This document shows, in pieces, positions 33,995 through 46,105 of a DNA stretch of 64,000 nt. Within the stretch, counting starts at the first letter, position 1. Each line of letters starts with the position of its first letter. The stretch is from Zoroaster sp. YZ-2022 (taxonomy: Eukaryota > Echinodermata > Asteroidea > Forcipulatida > Zoroasteridae), in assembly GCA_029582265.1 (NCBI GenBank), contig CM055816.1:27820366-27884365 (forward strand). The letters are read 5' to 3'. The notes beneath the pieces were generated by a model. It did not search any database and was not told where the DNA came from. It was given only the letters and a program-made list of their open reading frames with translations. The translations under genes were made by a program, and so were the position numbers.

Positions 33995-34650
33995 CTAATT
34001 CACTGGAAATTGTTCTCATAATTATCACGTCTGTATTGTAAACATCATCACTATCTCATAATTACCATGTCTGTATTGTAAACATCATCACAATAATCAT
34101 TGTGCCTTGGCTATATAGGAACTATCAAAAATAATGTGATGGCTAACAGAAATTCATCATAAGAGTTCAGCATACAGCCACACAAAAATGTTGCTCTGAC
34201 TCCACTTGTTTATCTTGTGCAACTGACTTTGATGTTGATGATTGATGGAGCTCATGTATACCTGGGAGTTGACCAAGAGATGCTAGGGCACTGTAGGAAT
34301 GAAAAAAAATACATGTTCACATGAATATTTGGATATGATGTTAAAGGGAAGGTACATCACTGGTTATTACTTGATTGCATAATTACTGAATTATGTATTA
34401 CCTACAGCTAACTGGATGTGACGCAGTTAAACAATTATTCTTCTTATTGTGTTCTTATTTTAAAGAAAACTGAAAAAAAATATACACATTTACTAATATT
34501 TTCCTAAAGAATTATGAAGGGTTTTCACACTTTTCTCATGACTTCGACTCCCCATTGAGTTCAAACTTTAACATATTCATTATTAAACGATCTTCATTCA
34601 AAGTAAGTAAATATTACCGATAACAGCTGTTATGCTGTTGTACTTTCCAT

Positions 34651-34871
34651 TTAAGAGGACAACGGTCACGATCAACAGGACATGGAATCGGAGTGCTAGT
34701 TTTAGATTACCTCGGTGACTGAAAATAACACCCCCACATGATAAGGTCATAATTATCAATGCTGCTGAATAAATGATACAGTAAGTTTCAGTTACTGTGT
34801 TCATCTTAAACTAGGACACCGATTCCATGCCCTGTTGAAAGTCTGCTCTAATCGTGATGTTGTCCCTTTAA
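34651..34871. mobile_element. M1 MITE in tandem unit 3
   Basis: Same position and ends as in unit 1. Confidence 0.9.
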
Positions 34872-35185
34872 TATGGACAATTTAACATTAAGCATGCACA
34901 AGGGCGAAAATACTTGAATGCACAACTTCGTTTTTTCTAAATGAGAAATTGTTTCTGTAAATCTGATTTTGTTTTATAGAAAAACAAATATTTACATAAA
35001 CTAAGTTTTCTATATAAACAAAAAAAATAATAATAATAAATGGGATAACAAAAATAATCTGAACCAATCAAGATTTACTCTACCTTGGCAATGCTTTGTA
35101 GCTGTGAATATTGGAAATGGAATCAGGCTGAACTCTACATGGTGTTGATGCAAGTAAAAATACTGGCAGTGATGTTTTCTCATAC

Positions 35186-35307
35186 CTATAAAACAAAACA
35201 TAACAGCTAATGAAATAATGGTGGATATGATGGACATGGTGCATATTAAAAATCCGTACTGCTCGTACTCGTACTCGATACCTGGGCATCGATGGTGGAA
35301 ATTACAA
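35186..35307 (-). other. Putative transmembrane-segment exon, unit 3
   Basis: Same as unit 1, with splice-like edges kept. Confidence 0.4.
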
Positions 35308-35963
35308 CTAATTCACTGGAAATTGTTCTCATAATTATCACGTCTGTATTGTAAACATCATCACTATCTCATAATTGCCATGTCTGTATTGTAAACATCA
35401 TCACAATAATCATTGTGCCTTGGCTATATAGGAACTATCAAAAATAATGTGATGGCTAACAGAAATTCATCATAAGAGTTCAGCATACAGCCACACAAAA
35501 ATGTTGCTCTGACTCCACTTGTTTATCTTGTGCAACTGACTTTGATGTTGATGATTGATGGAGCTCATGTATACCTGGGAGTTGACCAAGAGATGCTAGG
35601 GCACTGTAGGAATGAAAAAAAATACATGTTCACATGAATATTTGGATATGATGTTAAAGGGAAGGTACATCACTGGTTATTACTTGATTGCATAATTACT
35701 GAATTATGTATTACCTACAGCTAACTGGATGTGACGCAGTTAAACAATTATTCTTCTTATTGTGTTCTTATTTTAAAGAAAACTGAAAAAAAATATACAC
35801 ATTTACTAATATTTTCCTAAAGAATTATGAAGGGTTTTCACACTTTTCTCATGACTTCGACTCCCCATTGAGTTCAAACTTTAACATATTCATTATTAAA
35901 CGATCTTCATTCAAAGTAAGTAAATATTACCGATAACAGCTGTTATGCTGTTGTACTTTCCAT

Positions 35964-36184
35964 TTAAGAGGACAACGGTCACGATCAACAGGACATGGAA
36001 TCAGAGTGCTAGTTTTAGATTACCTCGGTGACTGAAAATATCACCCCCACATGATAAGGTCATAATTATCAATGCTGCTGAATAAATGATCCAGTAAGTT
36101 TCAGTTACTGTGTTCATCTTAAACAAGGACACCGATTCCATGCCCTGTTGAAAGTCTGCTCTGATCGTGATGTTGTCCCTTTAA
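35964..36184. mobile_element. M1 MITE in tandem unit 4
   Basis: Same position and ends as in unit 1, with a few private substitutions (AATCAGAGTG). Confidence 0.9.
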
Positions 36185-36500
36185 TATGGACAATTTAACA
36201 TTAAGCATGCACAAGGGCGAAAAAACTTGAATGCACAACTTCGTTTTTTCTAAATGAGAAATTGTTTCTGTAAATCTGATTTTGTTTTATAGAAAAACAA
36301 ATATTTACATAAACTAAGTTTTCTATATAAACAAAAATAAAAAAATAATAAATGGGATAAAAAAAATTATAATCTGAACCAATCAAGATTTACTCTACCT
36401 TGGCAATGCTTTGTAGCTGTGAATATTGGAAATGGAATCAGGCTGAACTCTACATGGTGTTGATGCAAGTAAAAATACTGGCAGTGATGTTTTCTCATAC

Positions 36501-36622
36501 CTATAAAACAAAACATAACAGCTAATGAAATAATGGTGGATATGATGGACATGGTGCATATTAAAAATCCGTACTGCTCGTACTCGTACTCGATACCTGG
36601 GCATCGATGGTGGAAATTACAA
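36501..36622 (-). other. Putative transmembrane-segment exon, unit 4 (acceptor altered)
   Basis: The open segment and donor are kept, but the acceptor reads GAATTGG in place of GAATTAG, so normal splicing into it would fail. This unit also lacks the 29-nt exon because the array is truncated at 36857. At 36909 on the minus strand a different open segment ends TTGGACAG|GTAAGAG, also in phase 2. Confidence 0.3.
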
Positions 36623-36857
36623 CCAATTCACTGGAAATTGTTCTCATAATTATCACGTCTGTATTGTAAACACCATCACTATCTCATAATTACCATGTCT
36701 GTATTGTAAACATCATCACTATCTCATAATTACCATGTCTGTATTGTAAACATCATCACAATAATCATTCTGCCTTGGCTATATAGGAACTATCAAAAAT
36801 AATGTGATGGCTAACAGAAATTCACCATAAGAGTTCAGCATACAGCCACACAAAAAT

Positions 36858-37295
36858 CCCCACGAGTATATTATATTATCAAACAATATTTATCTTGTAT
36901 TACTCTTACCTGTCCAACAATAATCCTACAAATGCGACATTATTCATAATATCATCATGGTCACCATCACGTTCAACAGTCAAATTCCTGAGTGTTTGCC
37001 ATCATTTGAGGTTGGCTGTCCCGTCAATGATCGCCAGGCATGCGTCATATTATTGCTTGGTCGAAATTCTGGCGTTGATTTTGACGGATGGCCTCCCAAA
37101 CTGAACAGTTTTTGTCACTTTTTTATTGGCATAGATATGATGAAGGGGCTCTGACGATGTTCCGAATGAAGGCGTCATTGTTGTTTCCAAAACTAAACTC
37201 GCTGGCAGTATCATAATTCAAAATACCCGACACGAAAAGCACCACAGTGGTTGAGACCTGCTTTACATTTCCACGCGAAAAGTGTTGACATAATT
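36858..37295. other. Unique DNA beyond the array; possible exon edge at 36909
   Basis: On the minus strand an open stretch upstream of 36909 ends in GTTGGACAG|GTAAGAG, a strong donor consensus. It contains MNNVAFVGLLLD. There is no recognised domain and the start is uncertain. Confidence 0.3.
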
Positions 37296-37480
37296 ATGGC
37301 CTAACCGGCGGGCTCACGCCTCGGGTGATTGGCCGCGCTGACGCCCATGGCTGTACTGGCAGAGTCTTGGTTCGGTTCCCGGTGTCTTGGGAAACTGCCA
37401 AGACTTTCGCCTTTTTGTCGATTTTGACAATTTTCACCCATTGTTTCAAAATCATGTGACTTTTGTCAAGTATCAATGAA
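37296..37480 (+). repeat. Possible tRNA-derived SINE fragment
   Basis: GGTTCGGTTCCCGG resembles a B box and follows GGCGGGCTCACGCCTCGG and GGCTGTACTGGCAG. It gives no full cloverleaf. Confidence 0.4.
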
Positions 37481-37764
37481 TTATAAAAAATTATTATTCT
37501 TGAATTTGGTTCAGTAATAAACTTTTTAAACGTCTGAAAGTGCGACTATTTCTTTTGTCCTCGTGAGTTTTCTGGACAAATTTTTGTTCAAAAAAAGTCA
37601 CATGACATTGGTTTTTGTACAATAACAGAAACACGACGCATTTTTCAGGGGTATTTGTGTGGACAATTATATTCTACTTTTGAAAGATCTTTCCAACCAT
37701 GTATGAAAAGCAATGAAATATTGAGGGGCGTTTTTTATAGCCCAATTTCGCGCGACAAAGGCGG

Positions 37765-38105
37765 TGTTACCTTTAAGGACTATATGAGAATAACTGATAT
37801 GATGGGCCTTATCACTAACCATTTTCAAATTCTACAAGATATTTTGTCAACCGAATCCTTCCATCCTATAGGTGTAATAGACATAAACCGCAGCCATCTT
37901 TGCTTTCCTGTACACAAGTCTATGAGAATCAGAATGAGGCACATGTACAACTGAACCAGTAGACAGGTTCCTTACAATGTGATGGATCCAATCATAACGA
38001 TATCTCTAACGCCTGTAGATAGGGAACGTGACTATGATAGACGTTTGTGAGAAACAAACAATACACAATGGGTAATTATTATTCCATTGGTGTAAAACGA
38101 TAATG
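37765..38105. repeat. Interspersed repeat, copy 2
   Basis: The first half matches 27795-27940. The second half (CATCTTTGCTTTCCTGTACA, GGCACATGTACAACTGAACC, GATAGGGAACGTGACTATG) matches 41005-41190. Confidence 0.85.
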
Positions 38106-38189
38106 TAATACAGGGGTAGATCCAGGTGTCAATAAAGGGGCGGGGTTACACTGCTAAACAAGGGGGCAAACAAATAACGTACTCAAGTT

Positions 38190-38470
38190 CTGGTGTTAGC
38201 AGCAGAATGTGGGTTCGAAACCCGGCCGTGACACTTGTGTCCTTGAGCAAGACACTTAACCATAATTGCTATATAGGGGCAGAGGCAGTTTAACAACTGC
38301 CTTGTTCTGGACTAGTTACCCCTCCCAGTCCTATTCGCATCGTGAAGAGTCTGGTTATTCAGTGTGGAGTCGTTGTAACAACTCAATGACTGAGTAGCCC
38401 CACCTTGGAGTGGCAATTGGCCTTGTGTGGGGCGAATTGCATTTTTAAAAAAATTTAAAAAAAAATTGAT
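38190..38470 (+). repeat. tRNA-derived SINE with conserved core
   Basis: A B-box region, GGGTTCGAAACCC, is followed by GTGACACTTGTGTCCTTG and CCTTGAGCAAGACACTTAA, a core shared by many tRNA-derived SINEs of fishes and marine invertebrates (V-SINE/Deu-like). It ends in an A/T-rich tail at about 38440-38466. The 5' tRNA half (A box) is not clear, so it may be 5'-truncated. Confidence 0.75.
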
Positions 38471-39440
38471 GTGCAAAGAGTGCAATTCATCATTTTCATT
38501 GTCATGGAAGTAGATTTATACGATATTACGTGCGTTCTTTCTCCCACACTGAATCCACCCTTAATTGATGAAACAATAATGGTGATAGAGGGCGGGCTAT
38601 ATACCTGTCAGAGACATCATATTTTTGTCTGGGGATAATACAAAAATAGGTTTTCCCGTCCAATGTCAAAACCTTTTTGTTAATTTTTCGTTCAAGAATA
38701 TTCAAATTCACGCCGTTTTAGTGATCCAATCAATCCAGGGTTTCTTTTTATATACTGTTGCGTTTAATTTAATTGATTTCAAAACAATAATTATTTCGTT
38801 CATACCATACTGCATTAGTTAGTTCTAATTCGTTTTTCGGTATTCATGACTTCAACTATGTCATCATGTTTCGCATCTTTTCGTGATTGATGCATTCAAA
38901 TTAACAATCATCGATGCGCAAAGGATTTTGTAGAAGTGTGTTATTTTCGCTTTCGTTAATGGGCAATCAATTCCAACGCGGCCTTGGGAAATTTCAGTGA
39001 GTTTTTTCCATGATTTTTGTTGTTGTGAGTTAAGAAAGTCACTAAGGCATGTATTTTTCGAAACTTCTGCTTTTGTTTCGCTATCCAATATCTGGATTTT
39101 TATTCCAATGTCAATTTGTTTAAAGTAACGAACAAGAATCTGCTTATCCCTATGTGGTCATCTTGCATAACAGATTTGTTCCCCTTCACTGTGCGCGGAC
39201 GGCTGGTACCAGCTATAACCACGGACAGACTGAGCAGAGTAATCTGTAGAAAACATCAAGTTTTTAGTTTGTTTTGCAATGTAATACAAAGAAAAACCAT
39301 GGATGTAAGGTATTTACATCTTTTCGTTAGGAAGTGCATTCGTTTGTCGATACTTATTGGTAATATTGGCCTTACAGAGTACGTACATGGGTGGCGAATA
39401 AGCGCCGGCGGCATTTCTATTTTTATTTCTTTATTTTTAT
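38471..39440. other. Intergenic, no recognised gene
   Basis: A minus-strand frame of about 95 codons (about 39148-38864, K/N/T-rich) is open but unrecognised. Nothing else is supported. Confidence 0.4.
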
Positions 39441-39512
39441 AAAGTGACGAATAAGAAAGTATAGGCATAAATTATACGCTGTGCGTGCGTTGAAGTGACG
39501 AATAGGTGACTA

Positions 39513-40155
39513 CGCGACATTTGATTTTTTACATAGTGACGAATAAGTTCAAGCCATTGTTACACATAGAAAATCAACATTTTAAAATATACACCAGTGG
39601 TGTAACACCACTGGTGTTAAAATATACACCAGTGATGTAACACCACTGGTGTTATTTAACACCAGTGGTGTAACACCAATGGTGTTATTTAACACCGCAT
39701 ATTTTGCAGTGTACCTGGTTGGTATTTTGCTGTGTTTGCTTTGTTTAACACCGTATTTTTTCCAGTTTACTTATTAACACTTAAATAAAGCCAAGAAACT
39801 ATCAGCGAAAATGTGTCCGACTTAAAACATGCTGGACGGTAAGCTACTCTAAAGGCCCACGTGTGTACCGCATTTTGACAACGAGCCTTATAAAAGGCTC
39901 TAATGTCATTACCTGACAACGGGTCTTGTTTTGACTTAATAACCGAGCGCACAATTGACCAATAACAATCATAACCTTTATTTGATATCCTACTTACTTC
40001 AATAGTCCAAACATAAAAAATTATTAATAATTTCCACACTTGACCTTGATTGTTTACAGTATCAAATTACAATAATGAAAACAGTCAATTCCTGAGAGAA
40101 AAAGTTACTCGTAACGCATTTGTTTCGGTTCGTCACTATGTAAAAAATGCGACGA
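39513..40155. mobile_element. Possible about 640-bp element with about 30-bp inverted ends
   Basis: Left: CGACATTTGATTTTTTACAT then AGTGACGAA. Right: TTCGTCACTATGTAAAAAAT then GCGACG, the inverse with few mismatches. AGTGACGAATA also repeats at 39443 and 39496. No transposase inside. Confidence 0.5.
39588..39716. repeat. Palindromic CACCAGTGGTG minisatellite
   Basis: ACACCAGTGGTGTAACACCA alternates with ACACCACTGGTGTTA across about 125 bp, making nested perfect palindromes. Spacing is irregular (about 27-45 bp). Confidence 0.92.
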
Positions 40156-41000
40156 TTTGATGTTTACAATTAATTGACAAGATCATCATTTAACAAAATG
40201 ACGGGATGAATTCACGAAATTTTGTTTTCTTGAATAAGCCAAAGCTAACTCGTAGAGAAATGCATACTCAGAGAAAGATACGTGGTACAAAGAACATTAG
40301 GACAAAAACCTTTATATATGTTATACTTCATCCCTTAAAATGACATCTGAATTCAAGAGGGCGCTCTTACATAGCCTACAGGCAGAATTGATCCTGTCAA
40401 AACGGGTTTCACTGACAGCAAACATTGTCTGGGCTGTGTGTGCTCTGTATAGCTTTCAAACAGAACCAATTATACAAATGAAATACAAACAACTGAAAAT
40501 AAAAGCAAAATCCATCACATGTTTGTAGTTGTATCATATGGCTATTAGTGTATATATGACCAAACTTTCTCCATACAACTGTCAGCAGACGCATCATAAG
40601 TTTTTATCAAAAAAGTTGTTGAGCTGTAATATTTTCAGGCGGTTATTTAAGGACAAGATGACAGAACGACTGATAAGATGGGGCTTATCCCTAACCATTC
40701 TTAAATTCAACAAGAACTTTAACATTATAATGGATCATATTGCCCACAGTAGTAAACAAAATAAACATAATTGTTCTAGCTGATAGATTTAGTTGCGACC
40801 AGCAGCAGCAGGCTTAACACTTTTCTGACGTGGGATTTTTGTTGCATCTATAGCAAGGCTTATTTGAACCCCTTCAAACATCAATTAGCCAAAACATCTT
40901 GGAATATGCAAAAAATATTACTATTTCTTACACATCCATATTCGTTTAAAACCTAATCTTTCCATCATATGGGTGCAGCAGGCTTTTAAGTATCATACCG
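40156..41000. other. Intergenic, no gene seen
   Basis: 40640-40700 weakly resembles 37765-37830 (CTGATA.GATGGG.CTTAT), so the repeat beginning there may be an eroded copy running to 41215. Confidence 0.45.
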
Positions 41001-41215
41001 AGGCCATCTTTGCTTTCCTGTACACGAGTCTATGAGAATCAGAATGAGGCACATGTACAACTGAACCACTAGACAGGTTCCTAACAATGTGATGTTACCA
41101 ATCATAACGATACCGCCTGTAGATAGGGAACGTGACTATGGCAGACGTGTGTGAGGAACAAACAATACACAATGGCCAATAACGGTTCCATTGGGGTAAA
41201 GCAATAAGTGAATAA
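41001..41215. repeat. Interspersed repeat, copy 3
   Basis: GAGGCCATCTTTGCTTTCCT, ATGAGAATCAGAATGAGGCA and GATAGGGAACGTGACTATG align with 37888-38040. Confidence 0.85.
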
Positions 41216-42360
41216 TTTGCGCCCTGACCGACGTGGCTCAGCCCATTGTACTGGATCTGGACTGTATCCGACGCCATCAAAGGGTACCGTTAAAGCAAAC
41301 CATTGGTAGCATTTTTAAGGTTTATATCAGGCATTCAAAGTGACACATCCGCACCGTGGGGGGGGGGGGCACTTCCCAACCATCACTTTTAAAAAGGACC
41401 TGGGTCTCCCTACTTTTCAACCAAATTGGTCATGTAGCCTTGAGTGAATGATTTTCCTAAATTATTAAATCCAAAAATCTCCAAAATATGCACAAATCTT
41501 TCAAAACTGATATAATTTAAATAAATTAATAAACATTTTCAGAAATTTCCTTCAAATTGTCCAAAATGATTTCTAATTTCTCAGAATTTCATTATTATAA
41601 TATTTTAAATCCAAATTAATGTTTCAAACCCAAATGATTTGTTTTATTCAGGTGGAGGTGGGTTGGGTCATGGGGGAGGGTTAAGACAGGAAGATCCGTT
41701 TAGGGGTGGTCATTGGAATGTTGACGATTAGGATAAACAAAATCTACAACAATGGGCAGGAGCCCAAATCTTCATGAGGGATGTGGGTATATATCCCCTA
41801 AAGATTTGACTGGGGATATCCAATACAATTATCCATCGATAGAGGGCGGGCTTTTCACATGGATCACGGTCGTCTCGTGGATCACAGTCGTCTCTGCCTA
41901 GGACGGGGAATGGGTTAGGAAGTCATTGTGTATACGCTGTAGCTAGAGGAAGGGGAAATACGCCTTCCTATTATGCTCGCCAACCCCACCCCCGACACCC
42001 CCAAGAGATCGTAGCCGGAATCCACCACTGGTGTAACACTGCTGGTTCCAAATTGGGGCACGAAGGATATAATGATCAGACCATGTGGCAACACGTTGAA
42101 ATTCCATTGGACTTTTTGAGGTGTGGCAGACACAGGAGGGCGCTTTTCAGAATGGGTAAATATTGTGTAACTGTAAGAGTTCACTCAATCTAAACAGCGC
42201 CCTCTTTTTGTGAGGAGACGGAGAAGAGGAAAGGGGTGGGCGGGGAGTGAGGAAGGGGAGCAAATGCCGTGTAATCCGATAAATATCAAGGGGGAATAAA
42301 TACCCCAAAAATGAGTAGCTGGGATGTAGGATGCCCCTTGATATTTATTTGGTAACTAGG
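41216..42360. other. Intergenic, G-run and TE-edge remnants
   Basis: A G-run at 41359-41369 after CATCCGCACCG. Otherwise non-coding, with no recognised gene. Confidence 0.5.
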
Positions 42361-42364
42361 CATT

Positions 42365-42545
42365 TGATCCCCTTCCTCTCTCCAACCCAGAATTCTCCCC
42401 TCCCTTCCTCCCGGACTCTACCCATCTAACTCCCCTTCCTTCCCTTTCCTCTCTCTTTCCCCTCCCCTTCCCCTTCCTTCCACCCCTCACCCTTTCCCTT
42501 CCTTCCCATCCCTCCCCATCCACCTCCTCCTCCCACCCCACCCAA
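42365..42545. repeat. Polypyrimidine (C/T) tract, about 180 bp
   Basis: Almost pure C/T on the plus strand (CCTTCC, CCCTCC blocks). Such tracts can form triplex DNA. Confidence 0.93.
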
Positions 42546-42559
42546 CGCCTCTCCCTATT

Positions 42560-42622
42560 CAGCATCAAGTCGAAATTTAGTGAAAAATGATTCTGGTCCA
42601 CTAAATTTTCGACTTAATACTG
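42560..42622. repeat. Short inverted repeat
   Basis: AAGTCGAAATTTAGTG (42567-42582) pairs with CACTAAATTTTCGACTT (42599-42615). Confidence 0.85.
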
Positions 42623-43611
42623 GATATGAAAAAACAGTGTCCCCTTGTAATTTTATGTTAGATGTCCCTTCAATAATAATGTCAGAGAGAGGTTTAGTTA
42701 TCTACAGTCTCTGTAAACCTGTCGCCGTTTGTCCTGAACTGTCAGGTCACGTAGTCAAGTTTAGAAGACTACGTTTATACACAAACTCAGAAATGAAAGA
42801 AAACATTTGTATTCGGTTACTATCACTCAGTTTATTGCACTTGATTCGAACCAGGTTTTTCAACAGTATTAATTTAATTGAGGCTATCCAACATTTTCGA
42901 CATTTGAGTACTCAGCATTTTCAAGATAAAAATTGCCAAACACGTCCATTATTCTCCTTTGAAAATGTCTGAAATTGTGGATGGCCTATGACAGCTAATT
43001 AATAACATCAATGCGTTATGTACAGGCAATTTTCTTTTAATTACAACGATTGTTCTCAAAGATTGATATTCCTTGCTCAAAGTGACTTTACCTGGGAAAT
43101 ATATTTCAATTTTGAATTGTTGTTTTAGTTTGGTAAAGAATGATTATATAAATCCGAAATGAATTTATGACATTACGGCATAAATACATACTTATTTTAT
43201 AATGGTTTCTCATTAAAATGACATGTTTAACTTTACTGACCAACATCGCTTGAGCATGGAATATATTAATATCTTTAATGACTTCAATTATAAAATTAAG
43301 TAAATTGTACACAAATCAAATCCATTGTCAACAAGGAAAGCTTAAATTCTGCAGACTACTTATGTTTTGTTTTCCCGTATGTACTCTCACGTGAATCAGA
43401 GAACAAAAGAGGGGTCGAAAACACATCAATTGACGGGTGCTTAACCAAGGACATTTCAAAGTCCGCAGAATTCAACAGATTGTAATTGTTGACAAGAGAC
43501 TAGGGTATATGTAAATTCTACAAATAAGTTCAAATATTCATTTCAAAGATTTCTAGGAAAGAGATAACAAATTATATCTAAATATTTGCACAACATTTTG
43601 TATATATATTG

Positions 43612-43612
<1 letters not shown>
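42623..43612. other. Intergenic, no feature seen
   Basis: A 130-codon plus-strand frame starting inside the inverted repeat has no recognisable motif and is probably chance. Confidence 0.45.
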
Positions 43613-43680
<68 letters not shown>

Positions 43681-43697
43681 TTTTTTTTTTTTTTTAG
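43613..43697. repeat. (TA)n microsatellite followed by a T-run
   Basis: About 67 bp of TATATA, then a T-run. Confidence 0.97.
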
Positions 43698-46105
43698 TAT
43701 TTATTATTATTAATTATTAATAAGACCATGTAATAAATAATAAATTAGTGATAGTCCTTTCAAATCGAAAAATCAGGTTGGGTTGATTAATTGTATTTAT
43801 TTATTTCCACCACATACAGCTACAACGCTGCTGCTTTCACTGTAATCTCGTTTGGGGAAAAATTACAGGCCTGCTGAACTGGGATTATTTTACCGTTCAC
43901 ATCCATTGTGAATATGCTAGGAGAGATACAATTGGAACTACCTACCCAATTTTTATTTTTTTTATTTTTTATTATTGGACAATTATTTAACCTTTTGTTG
44001 GATATAAAATATTTAACAGAAATTAAGTCAGGCCTAATCCATTAGGTTGAGCAATGACAATCACCTTAATAAATATTTTGTTGACATGGTCTGTTATTTG
44101 TTCACATTTTAGTATTAACCTTTTTCGGTAGTAAGTAAAATCCACTAAACAAAGCTAAACACACCATTCATACATGATTTAGACCCGTAGACTAGTTTGA
44201 AAATAAGGGATGGGATGGCTTAAAAAGAATGTATACAACACTATTAGTAATACGTCTATAAATGCATCCATAATTTATAAGAATGAAGAGATATTTATAC
44301 AATAAAATAAATGTGAAAGTTTCAGTTTATTCTCGTTGTTAACGAGAAAATAGTGAACATGTAATCAAGTTTGTTTGCATGTATTCAAATGTAGAACATT
44401 TTTCACGTTTCTCACTGTAATACATTTCTCACGTTTTACAGAATCTCAGACGGAATAATTTCTCTAGATGTTTGATACGAGCAAATAACTTCACATAAAG
44501 TAAGTTTTTAGATTATAATTTAGTAATCGTGTAATCGGGTGATTACCAAAGGTGTACACTAACATTGCACATTTTTCCAATGGAACCCATTACACATTTG
44601 TCGCAACTACACAATGATGTTTCAAAATATCATTAGGTTAAACAATAGAGCAAGTGCAACATGTCTGGGAGGGGAGGGGGTCATTCTCAAATACAGATCC
44701 CCAGTCTACGGGCCAGGGTTTACGATACTAATATGATTACATTTACAAATATTGTGTCATTTTCAGTGCAGTGCATACATTTATAATTACAATTACATTC
44801 TGCCAAACTTTAAACACCAAATATATTTTTCTATATAACCAAACAAAAATGCGCACAACTTTTCCAGCGGCCAAGAAAAGCCAGTGCGGAATTTTACGAA
44901 AAACAAAAGGAATTCTTGTGTAATCGCTGAAAGGTCGAAGCCTTTTTCATGATTCCTTTGAAAACTTCATTAAGTGAACTAACAAGACAAATATCTGAAG
45001 TTCATTAAGTGTTATGTATTTCTAATGATACTGGTATAATGTACCGTGACAAACATAAAATGCTTTCAATTCAACTTCTATCTTAATGTCCAAAGTGATC
45101 AGAACATTAGTAATATACATGTTGCAAATGATTCGCTATTTTACTGGCAAGTCCGGTACAGTTATATTTTCCTATTAGCAAGAAATGTATCAAACTTATT
45201 GTTAGTGACATTGTAAAACCATTATTAAACAGTCTATCGTAGGTGCCATTATTTTGAAGAGCAATGAATCCAGCTGCATCATCAATGCATTCATTCACTT
45301 AATTTCTCGTTATCCATATCCAATCTTGATCAATTATATAGCGTTAACCAAGGCTGTTATCGTACGGTATCTCCATCCCGTACCGATTTCTGGCCAGAGA
45401 AATTCAGCATACACTGTGCATTTCATTACCATTATGTACATAACACACATACTGTACATTGTACAGGACATGTACATGTACATCTATCCAACGAGTGGTC
45501 ATTGTCTGTATTTACATAATTATACATGTACATACAGTGTGTATACATATGGATTCATGCACTGTGTGTAATGACTGCAACGGGGAGTTCGGATAGCTGA
45601 CTTGTAAGTGGGGCAAAATTACGCGACCAAACCGTTCCGATGCGCCTTGGTCAAGGCTATCAATTATATTGTTAATCTCAAGAGATTTAATTTTCCAAAA
45701 TGGTGAAACAGTTTGTAAAATCGTTAGAACAATTTTTTTTTAATATTGAAAAAATAAATAAACTGAAGTAGCTTTCAATATGAGGTTTTCAAAATTAAGA
45801 CCAAAATATTTGGTGTTTCCATTTATAATTATAAAAAATAAGGTTGGTATAAATGGATACCCTTTTCAACTCCTGTTATTATTATTATTATTTGTAAACA
45901 AATAATTAGGGTGGAAAACACACCTTTTTTGGCCTAAACACAAAATATAAGGCCTATAACATATGATTTATTTATTTATAATTATTTGTAATTAAATGAT
46001 GTGTTAGGTGATTGCGGGTAGACGGGAAACACACATATTTATGTTTTTGACTGCCAAATAAAACTATTATTATATTATGTTTTTTCCAGTATGATTCCAG
46101 TAATG
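43698..46105. other. Intergenic, 3' side of the FReD gene
   Basis: AT-rich with no recognised gene. If the FReD gene has a further 3' exon it could lie here on the minus strand, but I could not identify one. Confidence 0.5.

Larger units (their letters stand above)
31788..36857. repeat. 1.315-kb tandem segmental array, 4 units (last truncated)
   Basis: Units begin CAGTTAAACAATTATTCTTC at 31788, 33107, 34424 and 35737. The fourth stops at 36857, after CACACAAAAAT. Units differ by scattered substitutions and small indels, so duplication is recent. Each carries an M1 MITE, a hydrophobic minus-strand reading frame with splice-like edges, and a 41-bp motif (CTGTATTGTAAACATCATCA) in two copies, three in unit 4. 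Confidence 0.97.

Noticed and set aside
31963..34804. Repeated 68-76 codon hydrophobic frames in the tandem units (minus)
   Set aside because: Most of the frame is read through the M1 MITE, including its inverted ends, so it is transposon sequence and not a membrane protein gene.
38864..39148. About 95-codon minus-strand frame, K/N/T-rich
   Set aside because: Open longer than expected but with no recognised motif, no clear start and no splice context; left as unresolved intergenic DNA.
42580..42972. 130-codon plus-strand frame
   Set aside because: Starts inside an inverted repeat, shows no motif, and codon composition matches the AT-rich background.
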